This document shows, piece after piece, positions 40,004 through 50,000 of a stretch of DNA of 51,990 bases. The notes beneath the pieces are model-generated. The model was not told where the DNA came from and searched no databases. It saw only the letters and a list, made by a program, of their open reading frames with translations. The translations under genes and the position numbers were made by a program. This DNA is from a virus. Within the stretch, counting starts at the first letter, position 1; each line of letters begins with the position of its first letter. Where the stretch lies: IMG/VR virus record IMGVR_UViG_3300028569_002318, positions 1 through 51,990 of that record; one strand, written 5' to 3'.

Positions 40004-40924
40004 TTAAAGACTGTTAGGGCTATATGCGTAGACATAATTTACGTCTTGCATTGCACCGTCAACAAAACGATAAGGGTAGTCAGCCCATCGAGTAGGAGGG
40101 TAAAAACTTTTCCAGCCTCCGCATGAATAACGTATGCCTCTTTTACCATATTCTGGAAGCCAATCCCAATCAGTACACCCCGAAGACCGAGGGAATCCTG
40201 GAATACTTCCAACAGGAGAAGACGGCGCATTAGGTTTGTTACAGTCTGGATGACAAGGATGGCCTACCCTTGGATTTGGGGTACACGGAGGTACGTAGGA
40301 ATAGCACTCTACGGGATTTTTTATACCAGAGTAATAATTTACTGAATTAATTGTCCACCCAAGCGATATTTTAGGTCTTGAAAAATTAATATTGCGATCA
40401 CGAAATTTAAATGCAGGAGCCCAACCTGATATTGTTGAATTATCAGTGTGGTGATTGTTCTGAAAACGAACATATTCTCTAGTTCCACTGCGAGTAGTAT
40501 ACATTGTACCGTCATCATAAACAAATTGGCCGTTTTCTACACGATATGGCCCAAGACCTTGTGTGCATTTAAATATTGCATACGCACAACCCCCTTTTCT
40601 CCACCATCCTATTATTGATGGAGCGCGTCCTTTTAATCCATTTGGATGTTTGCAGTCCGCGTAAATGCGACTAGGTCCACTAGTCATACTATTACCAAAA
40701 TCCCACATCCATGCATTTTGACATTTTTGGCATTTATATGCCCATTTATAGCAACCAGGACATTTAGTGGGTTCTGGGTATATTCTTCGTGGATTCCTAA
40801 AATTATCTAATTCCATTTCATAAGATACCCCAGCGAGACAAGTTAACGGTTTGTTATTAGTGTCTACAATAGTTTTCCATCCTGGAATATTTTGACAAAT
40901 ACAAGGTTTAGGTTTTTTAGCCAT
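40004..40924 (-). CDS. Cysteine-rich protein, unknown (306 aa)
   Basis: A 306-residue protein with many cysteines arranged in pairs (CPGCYKWAYKCQKC near residue 54) and further ones in CTPNPRVGHPCHPDC. It is rich in Trp, Tyr, Gly and Pro. There is no signal peptide. It looks like a zinc-binding or disulfide-rich extracellular or virion protein, but no family is recognised. It faces the gene at 40973 divergently, and both are preceded by GTGTAATA. The style resembles the proteins at 40973, 50974 and 51771, which may form a related group. Confidence 0.7.
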   Translation of the reverse strand: MAKKPKPCICQNIPGWKTIVDTNNKPLTCLAGVSYEMELDNFRNPRRIYPEPTKCPGCYKWAYKCQKCQNAWMWDFGNSMTSGPSRIYADCKHPNGLKGRAPSIIGWWRKGGCAYAIFKCTQGLGPYRVENGQFVYDDGTMYTTRSGTREYVRFQNNHHTDNSTISGWAPAFKFRDRNINFSRPKISLGWTINSVNYYSGIKNPVECYSYVPPCTPNPRVGHPCHPDCNKPNAPSSPVGSIPGFPRSSGCTDWDWLPEYGKRGIRYSCGGWKSFYPPTRWADYPYRFVDGAMQDVNYVYAYSPNSL

Positions 40925-40930
40925 AATTTT

Positions 40931-40938
40931 TATTACAC
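40931..40938 (-). promoter_or_regulatory. GTGTAATA late-type element, minus strand
   Basis: GTGTAATA on the minus strand, 6 bases before the ATG at 40924. It mirrors the copy at 40956, with an A/T-rich stretch between. Confidence 0.55.
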
Positions 40939-40955
40939 ATATTTTTTTTAAAAAA

Positions 40956-40963
40956 GTGTAATA
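40956..40963 (+). promoter_or_regulatory. GTGTAATA late-type element, plus strand
   Basis: GTGTAATA preceded by a run of A, 9 bases before the ATG at 40973. Same 8 bases as the diverging copy at 40931. Confidence 0.55.
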
Positions 40964-40972
40964 CGTTTATAT

Positions 40973-41419
40973 ATGCGACCTATATCACCTCAACCTGACA
41001 CAACTAAATGCCAACGTTCTACAGTTGTAGATAGGTTTAATCGTACTTTGAGATGTGACAAACACCAAAGTATAGTTCCTGATGTTCTTATACAACCAAA
41101 TTCAAAATGTGTTCCATTTATGAGTTATAGATGCGAAAATTGCGGATGCTATCTCTGCACACAAGGTTGGTATCTTTGTAAAAAAGGAGGAGGTGCTTAT
41201 ATCGTAGGATGGAATATAATTGGATCATGCGCTATTGCACAAATAAGTAGGCCTGGTACTGGTAGAAGCAGTTGTTATGGCACAGATGCTATCCCACCAA
41301 TGGGCTATTCTGTGCCAGGTTGTAGACGATTTGGTAAAATTTTGAGTTATTCAAAGCCTACGCCTAAAAATATTATTTGTTTTGATCTGAAAAAAATTCA
41401 GACATCAGACGAACAATAA
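40973..41419 (+). CDS. Cysteine-rich protein, unknown (148 aa)
   Basis: A 148-residue protein with about twelve cysteines, including CENCGCYLC (about residues 53-61), GWYLCKKGGGAYIVGWN and SRPGTGRSSCYGTD. The CENCG...C pattern suggests zinc-binding or disulfide knuckles. It has no signal peptide. It shares the divergent promoter region with the 306-residue cysteine-rich gene. No known family recognised; a structural or tail-associated role is inferred from context. Confidence 0.7.
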   Translation: MRPISPQPDTTKCQRSTVVDRFNRTLRCDKHQSIVPDVLIQPNSKCVPFMSYRCENCGCYLCTQGWYLCKKGGGAYIVGWNIIGSCAIAQISRPGTGRSSCYGTDAIPPMGYSVPGCRRFGKILSYSKPTPKNIICFDLKKIQTSDEQ

Positions 41420-41425
41420 CTTCTA

Positions 41426-41887
41426 TTATATAAAATAAACTTCTAAATGAGTTTCTTTATCTACCACAGAAAAGTTTTGAAACTGCAAGCTTGATCTTAT
41501 CTTTGTAACAAACTCTAACCAAGCTTCATCACTTTTTTCTACTTTATAAATTTTTCCAGGAGAGGCAAACTCTAAAGATACATTTTGTTTTTTAAAAGTT
41601 TCTTCCTCTATTATGAATTTCCAATTTTCATTTATTTCTTCTCTGAGTTTTTTAGCATTATCTGAGTCTATTAAACCCTTTAAAAAGGTTTCATCTTCTT
41701 TTATATTTAATCTAGTTGTTAAATAATTAGTCACTCTTTGCTTGCATTCGCAATTTGGGTTGTCTCTAGAGCTTAATAAATCAATTTCTAATTCTGGATA
41801 TTTCTTTTTAATTTCATTAAAAATTGTATCGTCTCGGAGGATAACATCGTAATATCTTGGTATATATGGGATTTCTTCTATGTTCAT
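41426..41887 (-). CDS. Hypothetical protein (153 aa)
   Basis: A 153-residue protein, helical in the middle (KKLREEINENWKFIIEEETFKKQNV) with a terminal beta pair, and CECKQRVTNYLTTR near residue 47. It lies between the two presumed late genes on the opposite strand. No family recognised. Confidence 0.7.
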   Translation of the reverse strand: MNIEEIPYIPRYYDVILRDDTIFNEIKKKYPELEIDLLSSRDNPNCECKQRVTNYLTTRLNIKEDETFLKGLIDSDNAKKLREEINENWKFIIEEETFKKQNVSLEFASPGKIYKVEKSDEAWLEFVTKIRSSLQFQNFSVVDKETHLEVYFI

Positions 41888-41937
41888 ATTAGTATATTAT
41901 ATATCTATTTTTTATAATTTCTATTTTTTTTCTATTT

Positions 41938-41945
41938 GTGTAAAA
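41938..41945 (+). promoter_or_regulatory. GTGTAAAA element before the intron region
   Basis: GTGTAAAA preceded by a T-rich run. If used, transcription would begin almost at the intron's 5' end, so the real start may be further upstream (a TATAAT lies at 41913-41918). Confidence 0.35.
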
Positions 41946-42331
41946 TATGGTGGCCTTATTGGGTGAATTCGGTGAAAGTCCTATAAATAAAAAATAGTTC
42001 TTTGAAATATATAGGATAACGCCGAGCCAAGCTTGAACTGCGACAGACATGGTTCAAGAAGGTGTAGAGACTAACTCTTGAGCTATCGCAGCAATAAAAG
42101 AGACACGAGCGCCCAAGGTTGCTTTTAGAAAAGCAGCTAAGACATAGTCCGATCTTAATGGTAACATTAAGTCTTAAAATTAAAAATTTAAGAAAAACAT
42201 TATGATAATAAGTACAATTGCAAATCGCTACGCGTGGCAATCACAATAAAAGTCAGATTCTAGTACGGAAGCGACTCACTTCTTTTATATGTTGAAAGAC
42301 CATCCATCGCAAGATGAAGATAAGCAAAAGG
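41944..42331 (+). ncRNA. Group I intron in the leader of the 564-aa gene
   Basis: The catalytic core is present. P4 pairs 41968-41974 (UUCGGUG) with 42020-42026 (CGCCGAG). P5 pairs UCCUAUA at 41979-41985 with UAUAGGA at 42010-42016. P6 pairs CUUGAAC at 42032-42038 with GUUCAAG at 42052-42058. P7 pairs GACUA at 42069-42073 with UAGUC at 42145-42149. Sequence motifs include GCCGAGCCAAGC (Q), GUAGAGACUAAC (R) and AAGACAUAGUCC (S). A GUAA tetraloop hairpin (42154-42171) follows, as P9 does. There is no reading frame for a homing endonuclease. P3 and the exact splice sites are not certain; ends are given within about 15 bases. It lies before the ATG at 42342, in the 5' leader. Confidence 0.87.
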
Positions 42332-42341
42332 CTAAACTAAT

Positions 42342-44036
42342 ATGAATTTATACAATAAAACTAGAGCTGGATTAGATCCAAGTATATCTGCAGGAGACTT
42401 AAGAAAAATTCTTGCTGTAAACAAGAAGACCTTTAAAACATTCTCTAAAGATTATCTCACTAGCGAAGAAGCGCTTTTTTATAAAAGTGGTTTTTATACC
42501 CCAAAAAGCGAGTCTATTTCTAAAAGAGAAAATGATCAAAAATTTGGAGAAGATTATAGAGAGTCAAATTATAATGGTTTTTGGAAAGAATCTGGATGGA
42601 TTCCAATTGAAAAAACTATACAAAATCCAAAAAAACTTTATTTAGATAAACCAAGACCTTTTTGCCCAAGAAATAATCTTCCATATACAGTAGTAGATGA
42701 TCCAAGCAATTTAAACCCTTGGCTCGTTTCAGGAGCAGCGCAAACACGAGACCCATCTAGAGCTTCAACAGGAGTATATGTTGATTTGAAATGGTCTGGA
42801 TATCAAATAGAATATGATAACGAAAAATATTGCGTAGCTGGACTTCTTAGAAAAGCAATTTATAATAACCAAACTATCGATCCAAATAGAGGCATTGTAC
42901 CATATAGAAATTATTTTGAAATTTTTGAACATAGTGGAAATCAAAAATTTGATATAGGCAATCATAAATTTTATTTAGAGTCAGGGTATAAACATGGCCA
43001 AGTTATTGGTTATAATCAAATATTTTTTCAATCTGGATTAAATCCTTCTGGATTTATAAATTATAATTTCTTGGCTCTTCCAAACAGAAGAATTACTCGT
43101 TGGGATAAAAGATTAGGCAGGGCTGCTAAAAGCTACATTGGCTCTACACCCAATTATCCTAGCATAACAGAACCAAGAAACATTGTCAGATATCATATAT
43201 TCTTTTTTACAGGAGAATTACCAGTTGTTTATTTAACTGGCGGAGCTAATTTAACAAAAAGAGGCTTTGGTTTTGGTTCAGTATATGAGCATAACAATCC
43301 TAAATATAAATTATCCGTAAATAATAACTATAGAATGGTATTTACTGGCATATATGCAGAGTCTGCCACCAAAGAACTATCTATTTTTAATACAGGTAAT
43401 ATAACAGAAAGATTTTACGTAGGTATTAATAATCCAAATATCATTTCTATACAACAAAATAGAATACCAGGAATTCCTAATCATGGAGTTTGGTCTAATG
43501 AGGGACAAAGTGGCCATCAATACGGTGAAATAATTGAAAAAGTTTATAAAATTGGAAGAGAATCTAATATCAATTTTAAAATTAAAATTAATACCAAAGG
43601 ATTAACCCCAAACGCCTTGAACACGGCTCATATTAATATATATAGAATTACTGGTACAGTTAGACCTTTCACAGATGAATTTCCAGCCACATTAGTTAAA
43701 GTCGGTCGTTTTACCGATTATGGCAACGGAGTTAAAAATTTAGCTTACCAATCTCAAAAGTATACAATACCTATCGATATATATCCTAAAACCAATGATT
43801 CTCGAATAATCAGCGATGGAAATCTTTATCAAAATTTACAAAGCGGTGATTATAAACCAATTTTTAAAGTTGGACAAGTAATTGATATAAACCCAAACAA
43901 TAAAAATCATTTTAATTTAAATAGCTCAATGGGATTAACTTTTTACAGTAATGGGACAAATTTAAAAGATTTAAGTGTAAGTTTAGATACAAGAGGAAAA
44001 ATTAAAAGAAAAGGTATAGAAGACGGTCAGGTTTAA
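42342..44036 (+). CDS. Virion-associated protein, unknown (564 aa)
   Basis: A 564-residue protein with no signal peptide. The first 150 residues are charged and mixed (MNLYNKTRAGLDPSISAGDLRKIL, then DKPRPFCPRNNLPYTVVDDPSN); the rest is strand-rich with many Gly, Asn, Ser and Tyr residues (GYKHGQVIGYNQIFFQSGLNPSGF; YRITGTVRPFTDEF). It is 2 bases ahead of the 2312-residue repeat protein, and the context suggests a structural or tail-tip role. It follows the group I intron. The AUG is the first in frame after the in-frame stop at 42333. Confidence 0.72.
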   Translation: MNLYNKTRAGLDPSISAGDLRKILAVNKKTFKTFSKDYLTSEEALFYKSGFYTPKSESISKRENDQKFGEDYRESNYNGFWKESGWIPIEKTIQNPKKLYLDKPRPFCPRNNLPYTVVDDPSNLNPWLVSGAAQTRDPSRASTGVYVDLKWSGYQIEYDNEKYCVAGLLRKAIYNNQTIDPNRGIVPYRNYFEIFEHSGNQKFDIGNHKFYLESGYKHGQVIGYNQIFFQSGLNPSGFINYNFLALPNRRITRWDKRLGRAAKSYIGSTPNYPSITEPRNIVRYHIFFFTGELPVVYLTGGANLTKRGFGFGSVYEHNNPKYKLSVNNNYRMVFTGIYAESATKELSIFNTGNITERFYVGINNPNIISIQQNRIPGIPNHGVWSNEGQSGHQYGEIIEKVYKIGRESNINFKIKINTKGLTPNALNTAHINIYRITGTVRPFTDEFPATLVKVGRFTDYGNGVKNLAYQSQKYTIPIDIYPKTNDSRIISDGNLYQNLQSGDYKPIFKVGQVIDINPNNKNHFNLNSSMGLTFYSNGTNLKDLSVSLDTRGKIKRKGIEDGQV

Positions 44037-44038
44037 TT

Positions 44039-47000
44039 ATGGATATATCTTCAATTAAAACAGTACAAATCACAGAAAAAAATTTAAATCCAAATGGGAT
44101 TTTATTATTTGATAATTATGTCAAAAAAATGGTTTCTAATTATGTTGTTTCATGGATATCTAATAGCGATCAAACTCTTTCTATGTTTTATCAAGGAAAT
44201 CCTCCAGTTGAAGTTGGAGATGTAGATTCTGTATATAGAGGATACGGAGTAGGTGGAAGCAAAAAAAGAATTATTGCGAATGCTTATTATGAGTCAATGC
44301 CGCCAGAAGCTAGAAATTTAACTGGCGTTAATGATATTGACGGTTCACATGTTCACGGAATAGCTATATTAGAAGATAAAACTATTACTGGCTGGTCTAT
44401 GACTGGATATGCTTATCCACAGGGTAGTAGGACTTACATTGCTACTAGTGACACAATGTATAAACAATCTAGGCATCCTGCCACAGGAGGAGCGCTTCTT
44501 AGAAATGTTAAAAAAATTGGAGCAGATTTTCAAGCTAGTTTTGCTTTATTAGAAGGGGACATTCTCACTGGATGGGGAAATATGGGATACACTTCACTGG
44601 GCAGTAATTCACATTACGCTAGGAGAAGCCCCGCGGTTTATTTTATGGACTCTGGTAAACATTTTACATTTTGGTCAGGAGTTCGGAGTGGAAATTTACA
44701 ATGGTATAACTACGACATAATTACAACACCAACTGCGCCAAGCTTAAATTGGAAGTGGATTAAAACATTTGCTATTTATCCATACAATGAGCCTTTTGCA
44801 CTTGGTTGTTATGAAACAAGCGATGCAACTCATTTACTTAGGCTTAACAAATTTCCAAGTAATGAGACTTTTCATCACGAACCATTTATTAGATACGATT
44901 ACAGCGGATATCAATATAATTCAACAAAGTTTTCTGGAAATAGTCTACCCAAAACTAGCGGTCAATATGTAGGAGCAGTTCAAAGTAATTATCTGCTAAA
45001 TATGTTAATTGTAAGTGGTGGTAATAATTTTATTTTTACTTCTGGTTGCGATCCTTATTTTGGTAAAGGAAGCTTGGGGAACGGGTGGTCGCCAGGGGTA
45101 AATGATCAAGGAGATGTTTTTCAACAAGTAATTATTGGTGGTGGGCCAAAAGCATGGGTTGATGGATTTATGTATGTAAAACCTTCTAGAGATGTTGTTG
45201 ACAATCCTGGAATATTTAATTTTAAACATCAGTACAATTCTACGACACAAAGAAACGATAAGATTATTACCACTGGCTTTAGTCAAAAAACTATTTTATT
45301 AGAAAATGATGGAGATATTTGGGTATCTGCCGATACGGGCGGCCAATGGAATGATTGGTCAACAAAAGGTATAATTAAAAAATGGAGAGGGTTAGCTTAT
45401 AATGCTGGCGGATCTCAAGGACCACAAAGTGCTTATCCCGGTGCGCAAAATAATTTTAATTTTAATTACGGAAAATACATAACTGCTTTTACAGATAGTG
45501 GATATCTTTGGGTTTCCAATGATACAGGAGAAACTTGGACACAAAAAAGTACTTTACAAGATTGGTCTTGCGCAGCAATATCTTCTGGTGGAAAATATCA
45601 AGCAGCAGGCACGCAAAGTGGATATCTTTGGAGATCAGAAGATTATGGACAAAATTGGTCTCCAATAACTGATTTGGGAATTAAAAAATGGAAATATGTT
45701 TATATTGGTGGCCCAATGGATTCAAAGTATCGGTCTTGGGTTGGTAGTTTTGAAACAGGAGGTAGATATATAGATAATGATTTTACAGAAGGTGCATATT
45801 TTTCAGCAGTTGCGTCAGATGATATTTTAACCTCGTATAATTTTGGTAAAACTTGGCGTGGAAAATTTGATAGAGCAATTTTTGCAGATAAATTAAATTC
45901 ATTACCTAATCCAACAGGAACGACTGAACTTGTTGGGGGTCTTTTTGACTATACGGATGCTGAACATGATGGGGCTGGTAATTATAGTTTTTTTATTACC
46001 AAAAGTGGACAAGCATTTGAAACTCAAAATAAATTCTTTAATAGTAGTAACTATGCGCTAACTACATATAATGTAACTTATGGATATTATAGTGGTCTAG
46101 CAGGTCCAACAATTCCATTAGCTTCTTATCCAAATATATACTTAACTGGCGTTAAAGACTTTGATATAGGTGAAAATTATATTAATGTATTACTTAAAAC
46201 TGGTTCTAATGATACATATATGCTGAGTGGTTTTGGGAGCATGAAAGCAAGAATAAGAAAAGACGGGCTTAGAGATGTTAAAAAAGTTATTTCTACAGCA
46301 GATCATGTTTTTGCATTATTAAAAACTGGAAATACTACAGTTATATCTGGATGGGGAAAAGATGAAACCAATTTAGACGGTTTTGAAACATGGATACTAT
46401 CGTATTTTGGTTATTTATCTGGTCTGTATAGCGGATTTCTTCATGACTACAAAGGGTGGACTGGAATTAAAGATTTTGATGTAGGCTATAATCATGGAAT
46501 TGCAATTTTTGAAAATGATAAAGTCTCTGGGTGGTGCTCCTCACAACCTGCACAAGGAAAAAGTTTAATAGCACAAATAAATAATAAATATAAAACTGTT
46601 TTAGATGCAAAAATGAATTTTTATTTAGATGTGCCTTCATTTAGCGGAGGCGAACACATTTATTTTAATGAGATTACTCCTTACCAATTAAGATTTAATC
46701 AAAGCTTAGATCAATGGGAAGCTGTATCTGATATAAATTCTTTAAATCCAGTTGCTTATAGATCTAAAGGGTATGGTTCAGGTGCATTACTAGGTACTTG
46801 GGATGGAGTGGGGAATTCTGAGGGACAGCAGTTAGAGGTTGTCAATAATACAGCTCAATCAATTTATCCAATAGAAAAAGGCGAAGCATATATATCAGCA
46901 GTTTCAGACAAAGATTGGATACAAATTGATAACCAAAATTTAATTTTTCCATGGAATAAAACTGTTGCATATGTTGGTTCTACTGGAACGCCAATTCAAT

Positions 47001-50000
47001 TATTTAATTTACCGACTGGAATAAATTATAATTTTGTGTCGGGAAGTACATTGCTTACTCCTTACGAGGGAGCAGACCCAATTAGTTTTCAAAGTCTATA
47101 TGACTCAAATGGCATAAATTCAGAAAATTTTTCAGAATACGGTATAAACGCACAAGGTAATTATCACTCTACGAACACTTATGTTCCATATAAGACTTTG
47201 TTTATTACTGACGAATTTGGCAAAAATTGGCTGACTGGAATTAGTAATGATAACAAACGCTATACATCTTTATCAATGGATAGAGAAGGAAAAGTTATTG
47301 TTGCGGTTAACGCAGAAGGAGATATCTGCGCTTCAAGTAATTCAGGTATAAATTGGAGTACGCAATCATTTCCAGGATATAGTTGGAAATCTGTAGATTA
47401 CAATAAATCAGGCTCAATAAGCGGTAATCTTTATCTCACAGATTATAATGGGTTTGTTTACTGCTATCCTCAAACTGGACTTGGAGACTATTGGAATTCT
47501 TTTTCAAACCCTAGTCTTAATTATTTTGCTCTAAGAAATATAAATAGCAACACACAATTCAGTGGCGTAAATTTTGTTAAAAGTTTTCCTAATTCGCTAG
47601 TAATACCAAATGGATATTTAATAGGAACTATTCCTACTTACTATGATAATGTCCTTGAGAATAGTAATGCTCAAATTATAGGAGAAAAATCAGGAACATT
47701 AAAAATAACGCTAAATGGCGGTACATCATTTGATGAGATATATAATGTTTTTGGTACAGAAGAACAAGATAAGGTTCCGTTTTTAATGCCATCGAACGAG
47801 TGGGTTGATGTTGCTTGTTCTCAAGATTACCAATACACAATTGCTCTTAGAAAAAATAAAGCTCCATTATTTTCTGATAATTCAATGATGAATATTTTTG
47901 AAATTCTTACTACAGGTAATTGGACTAGCGCAGCAATAAGCAAAGACAACAAATATATGTTGATTACTTCCTCTGGTCGAGGAGTTTATCAAAGTATGGA
48001 TTTTGGAGCAACGTGGAATAAGACTAGCGTTACTAGTTCAACTGTGGCTTCAAATAGAAGTTACACATCTTGCGCCATGAGCGATGATGGAAAATTTCAA
48101 GCATTTACAGCAGATAGGCTTTATATATATACATCAAGAGATTATGGATTAAATTGGTCTTTATCTAACGCATCTCCAATAGGAGCAAGATCATGGTCTG
48201 ACTTAAAAATAAATAGTTCTGGAGACAATCTTGTGGCTTGCTCTACTCTTACGGGCGCACAAACGCCCAATAGCATTGTTGTTTCTTCTGGTTGTGTTGT
48301 TATTTCTGAAATGCCTAAAGCTTTTGTCGGTGGAGTTACTCTTTATCCTACTACGGATTATCCTCTTACAGTTTATAGAGAGACCTCTGGAGTTTCTAGC
48401 TCTGCAGAAATGCAAAAAACAACAAACCCTGAAATAGGCATAACTGAAGCGCAAATTTCTGAATTATTTTTATATCAAAAAAATTCTAAATCTGGCGAGT
48501 GGATTTTGTCTTTAAGATACCTTAAAGACTTTTTGTTTGGCTCTTACACTTTTGATAAAGGAGAAGAGATAATTACTTCTCAAGCAAGAAGTTTTGCTGA
48601 ACTTGGTGGATATGTTTTTCCCCCAAGCGGATCATGGAATAACTTCTATACTAAAGCTGCAAATGGTAGTGACACGGTATTAAATACAGGATTGAGGCTA
48701 GAATATTCGATTACCGATACTATAAAATCTATAGATTCAAGAACAGGTTATATGCAAGATGTTAATTTTTATATTGATTATTCTAAGATGCTACCAAATT
48801 ATTCTAATCCAAGTCAAGTATATTTATATGATGATGGCACTACTCTTAACTATACAAAATTTGGAGCAAATATCACAGTTAAAGATGCAACTTCATCTAA
48901 CTGGTCTTTTAACCAGAATGGCGTAATAGAAGCTAATTCAGATTTTGCTGTTAACATAGCAAGATTTTCTGAAGATACTGCCGTTGATTGGAATCAGAGT
49001 ATTAGCTTTGCTAAGTGCCCGAACACCTTTTCTACTAATTTATATGGTCCATTATTACCAAATGATGATATGCCATTAAGATCGACGTATGTGTATAATC
49101 CTGCACATCTTGATGATCCAACTAGAGGCAATAATCCTTGGTACATCCTTATAAAATTTTTAATTACTGGATTTAAAAACTATTCAGGTGAAGCCGGAAA
49201 TAGGTGGGGTAGTTTTAACTGGAAAAATCCATATATATTTGATAAATTATCAAATACAAAAATTCCATTAATTTCTGAAGTTTATACTATAGGGAACTTA
49301 AGCAGAGGATTACCATTATGGTCAGGCCTAGCAGATAATCAAAAAATACCAATATACTCTGGAAATTGTCATCATTTTCAAGTTAGATTATATCATCCTC
49401 TTTTAAATTCAGGGGGTTACGAAAATAAAGAAAGAAATATTTGGAGTCAATTAAGTACAACTGGAACATATTCTGGTGGATATCTCTGGAATGGAATAGA
49501 AGATCAAGGCAGTGGAGAATTATCACCAGGTTTGAGTTTAGAAAGAGGCAGAGAATATAGGTTTATTCAACAAAAGCCTATTAACGATACAAATAAACTT
49601 AAAATTTATCCTAGTAGCGGAGTTGAAGTTTTTGAATACGATTCTGACAACTCATCAGATTATAGATTTATTCAAGTAAAAATTAATTCAGAAAATGACA
49701 ATGAAAAATCTATCTCTTGGTCTAAAGGAGATCAATCTTATATTACTGGATTTACAGGCAATTTTGCAAATTGTAGAGGCAATTATACTATAGGTAAATT
49801 TTATGAGACTGATATAACTGGAATAATTCCAGATCGAGCAAAGCCTAATTATGTTAAATACTCTTCTAATCAAGCTTCTGGTGAATGGTACTTTAATAGC
49901 AGTATTGAAAATAAAATGCTTGGCACAATTAGATTTCTTGATAAACTATATCCAGCAGAGTTTTGGTATCTTTCTGGTTTAAATTATAAAACTTGGCCGA

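Noticed and set aside
39990-40010. An intrinsic terminator between the converging purA and cysteine-rich genes
   Set aside because: The gap is 7 bases with no stable hairpin and U-run.
41956-42240. 94-residue reading frame on the minus strand through the intron
   Set aside because: It is antisense to the P4-P9 helices of the group I intron; the region is constrained by RNA pairing instead.
45005-45286. 93-residue minus-strand reading frame within the giant gene
   Set aside because: A shadow of the BNR-repeat coding region, with no start context.
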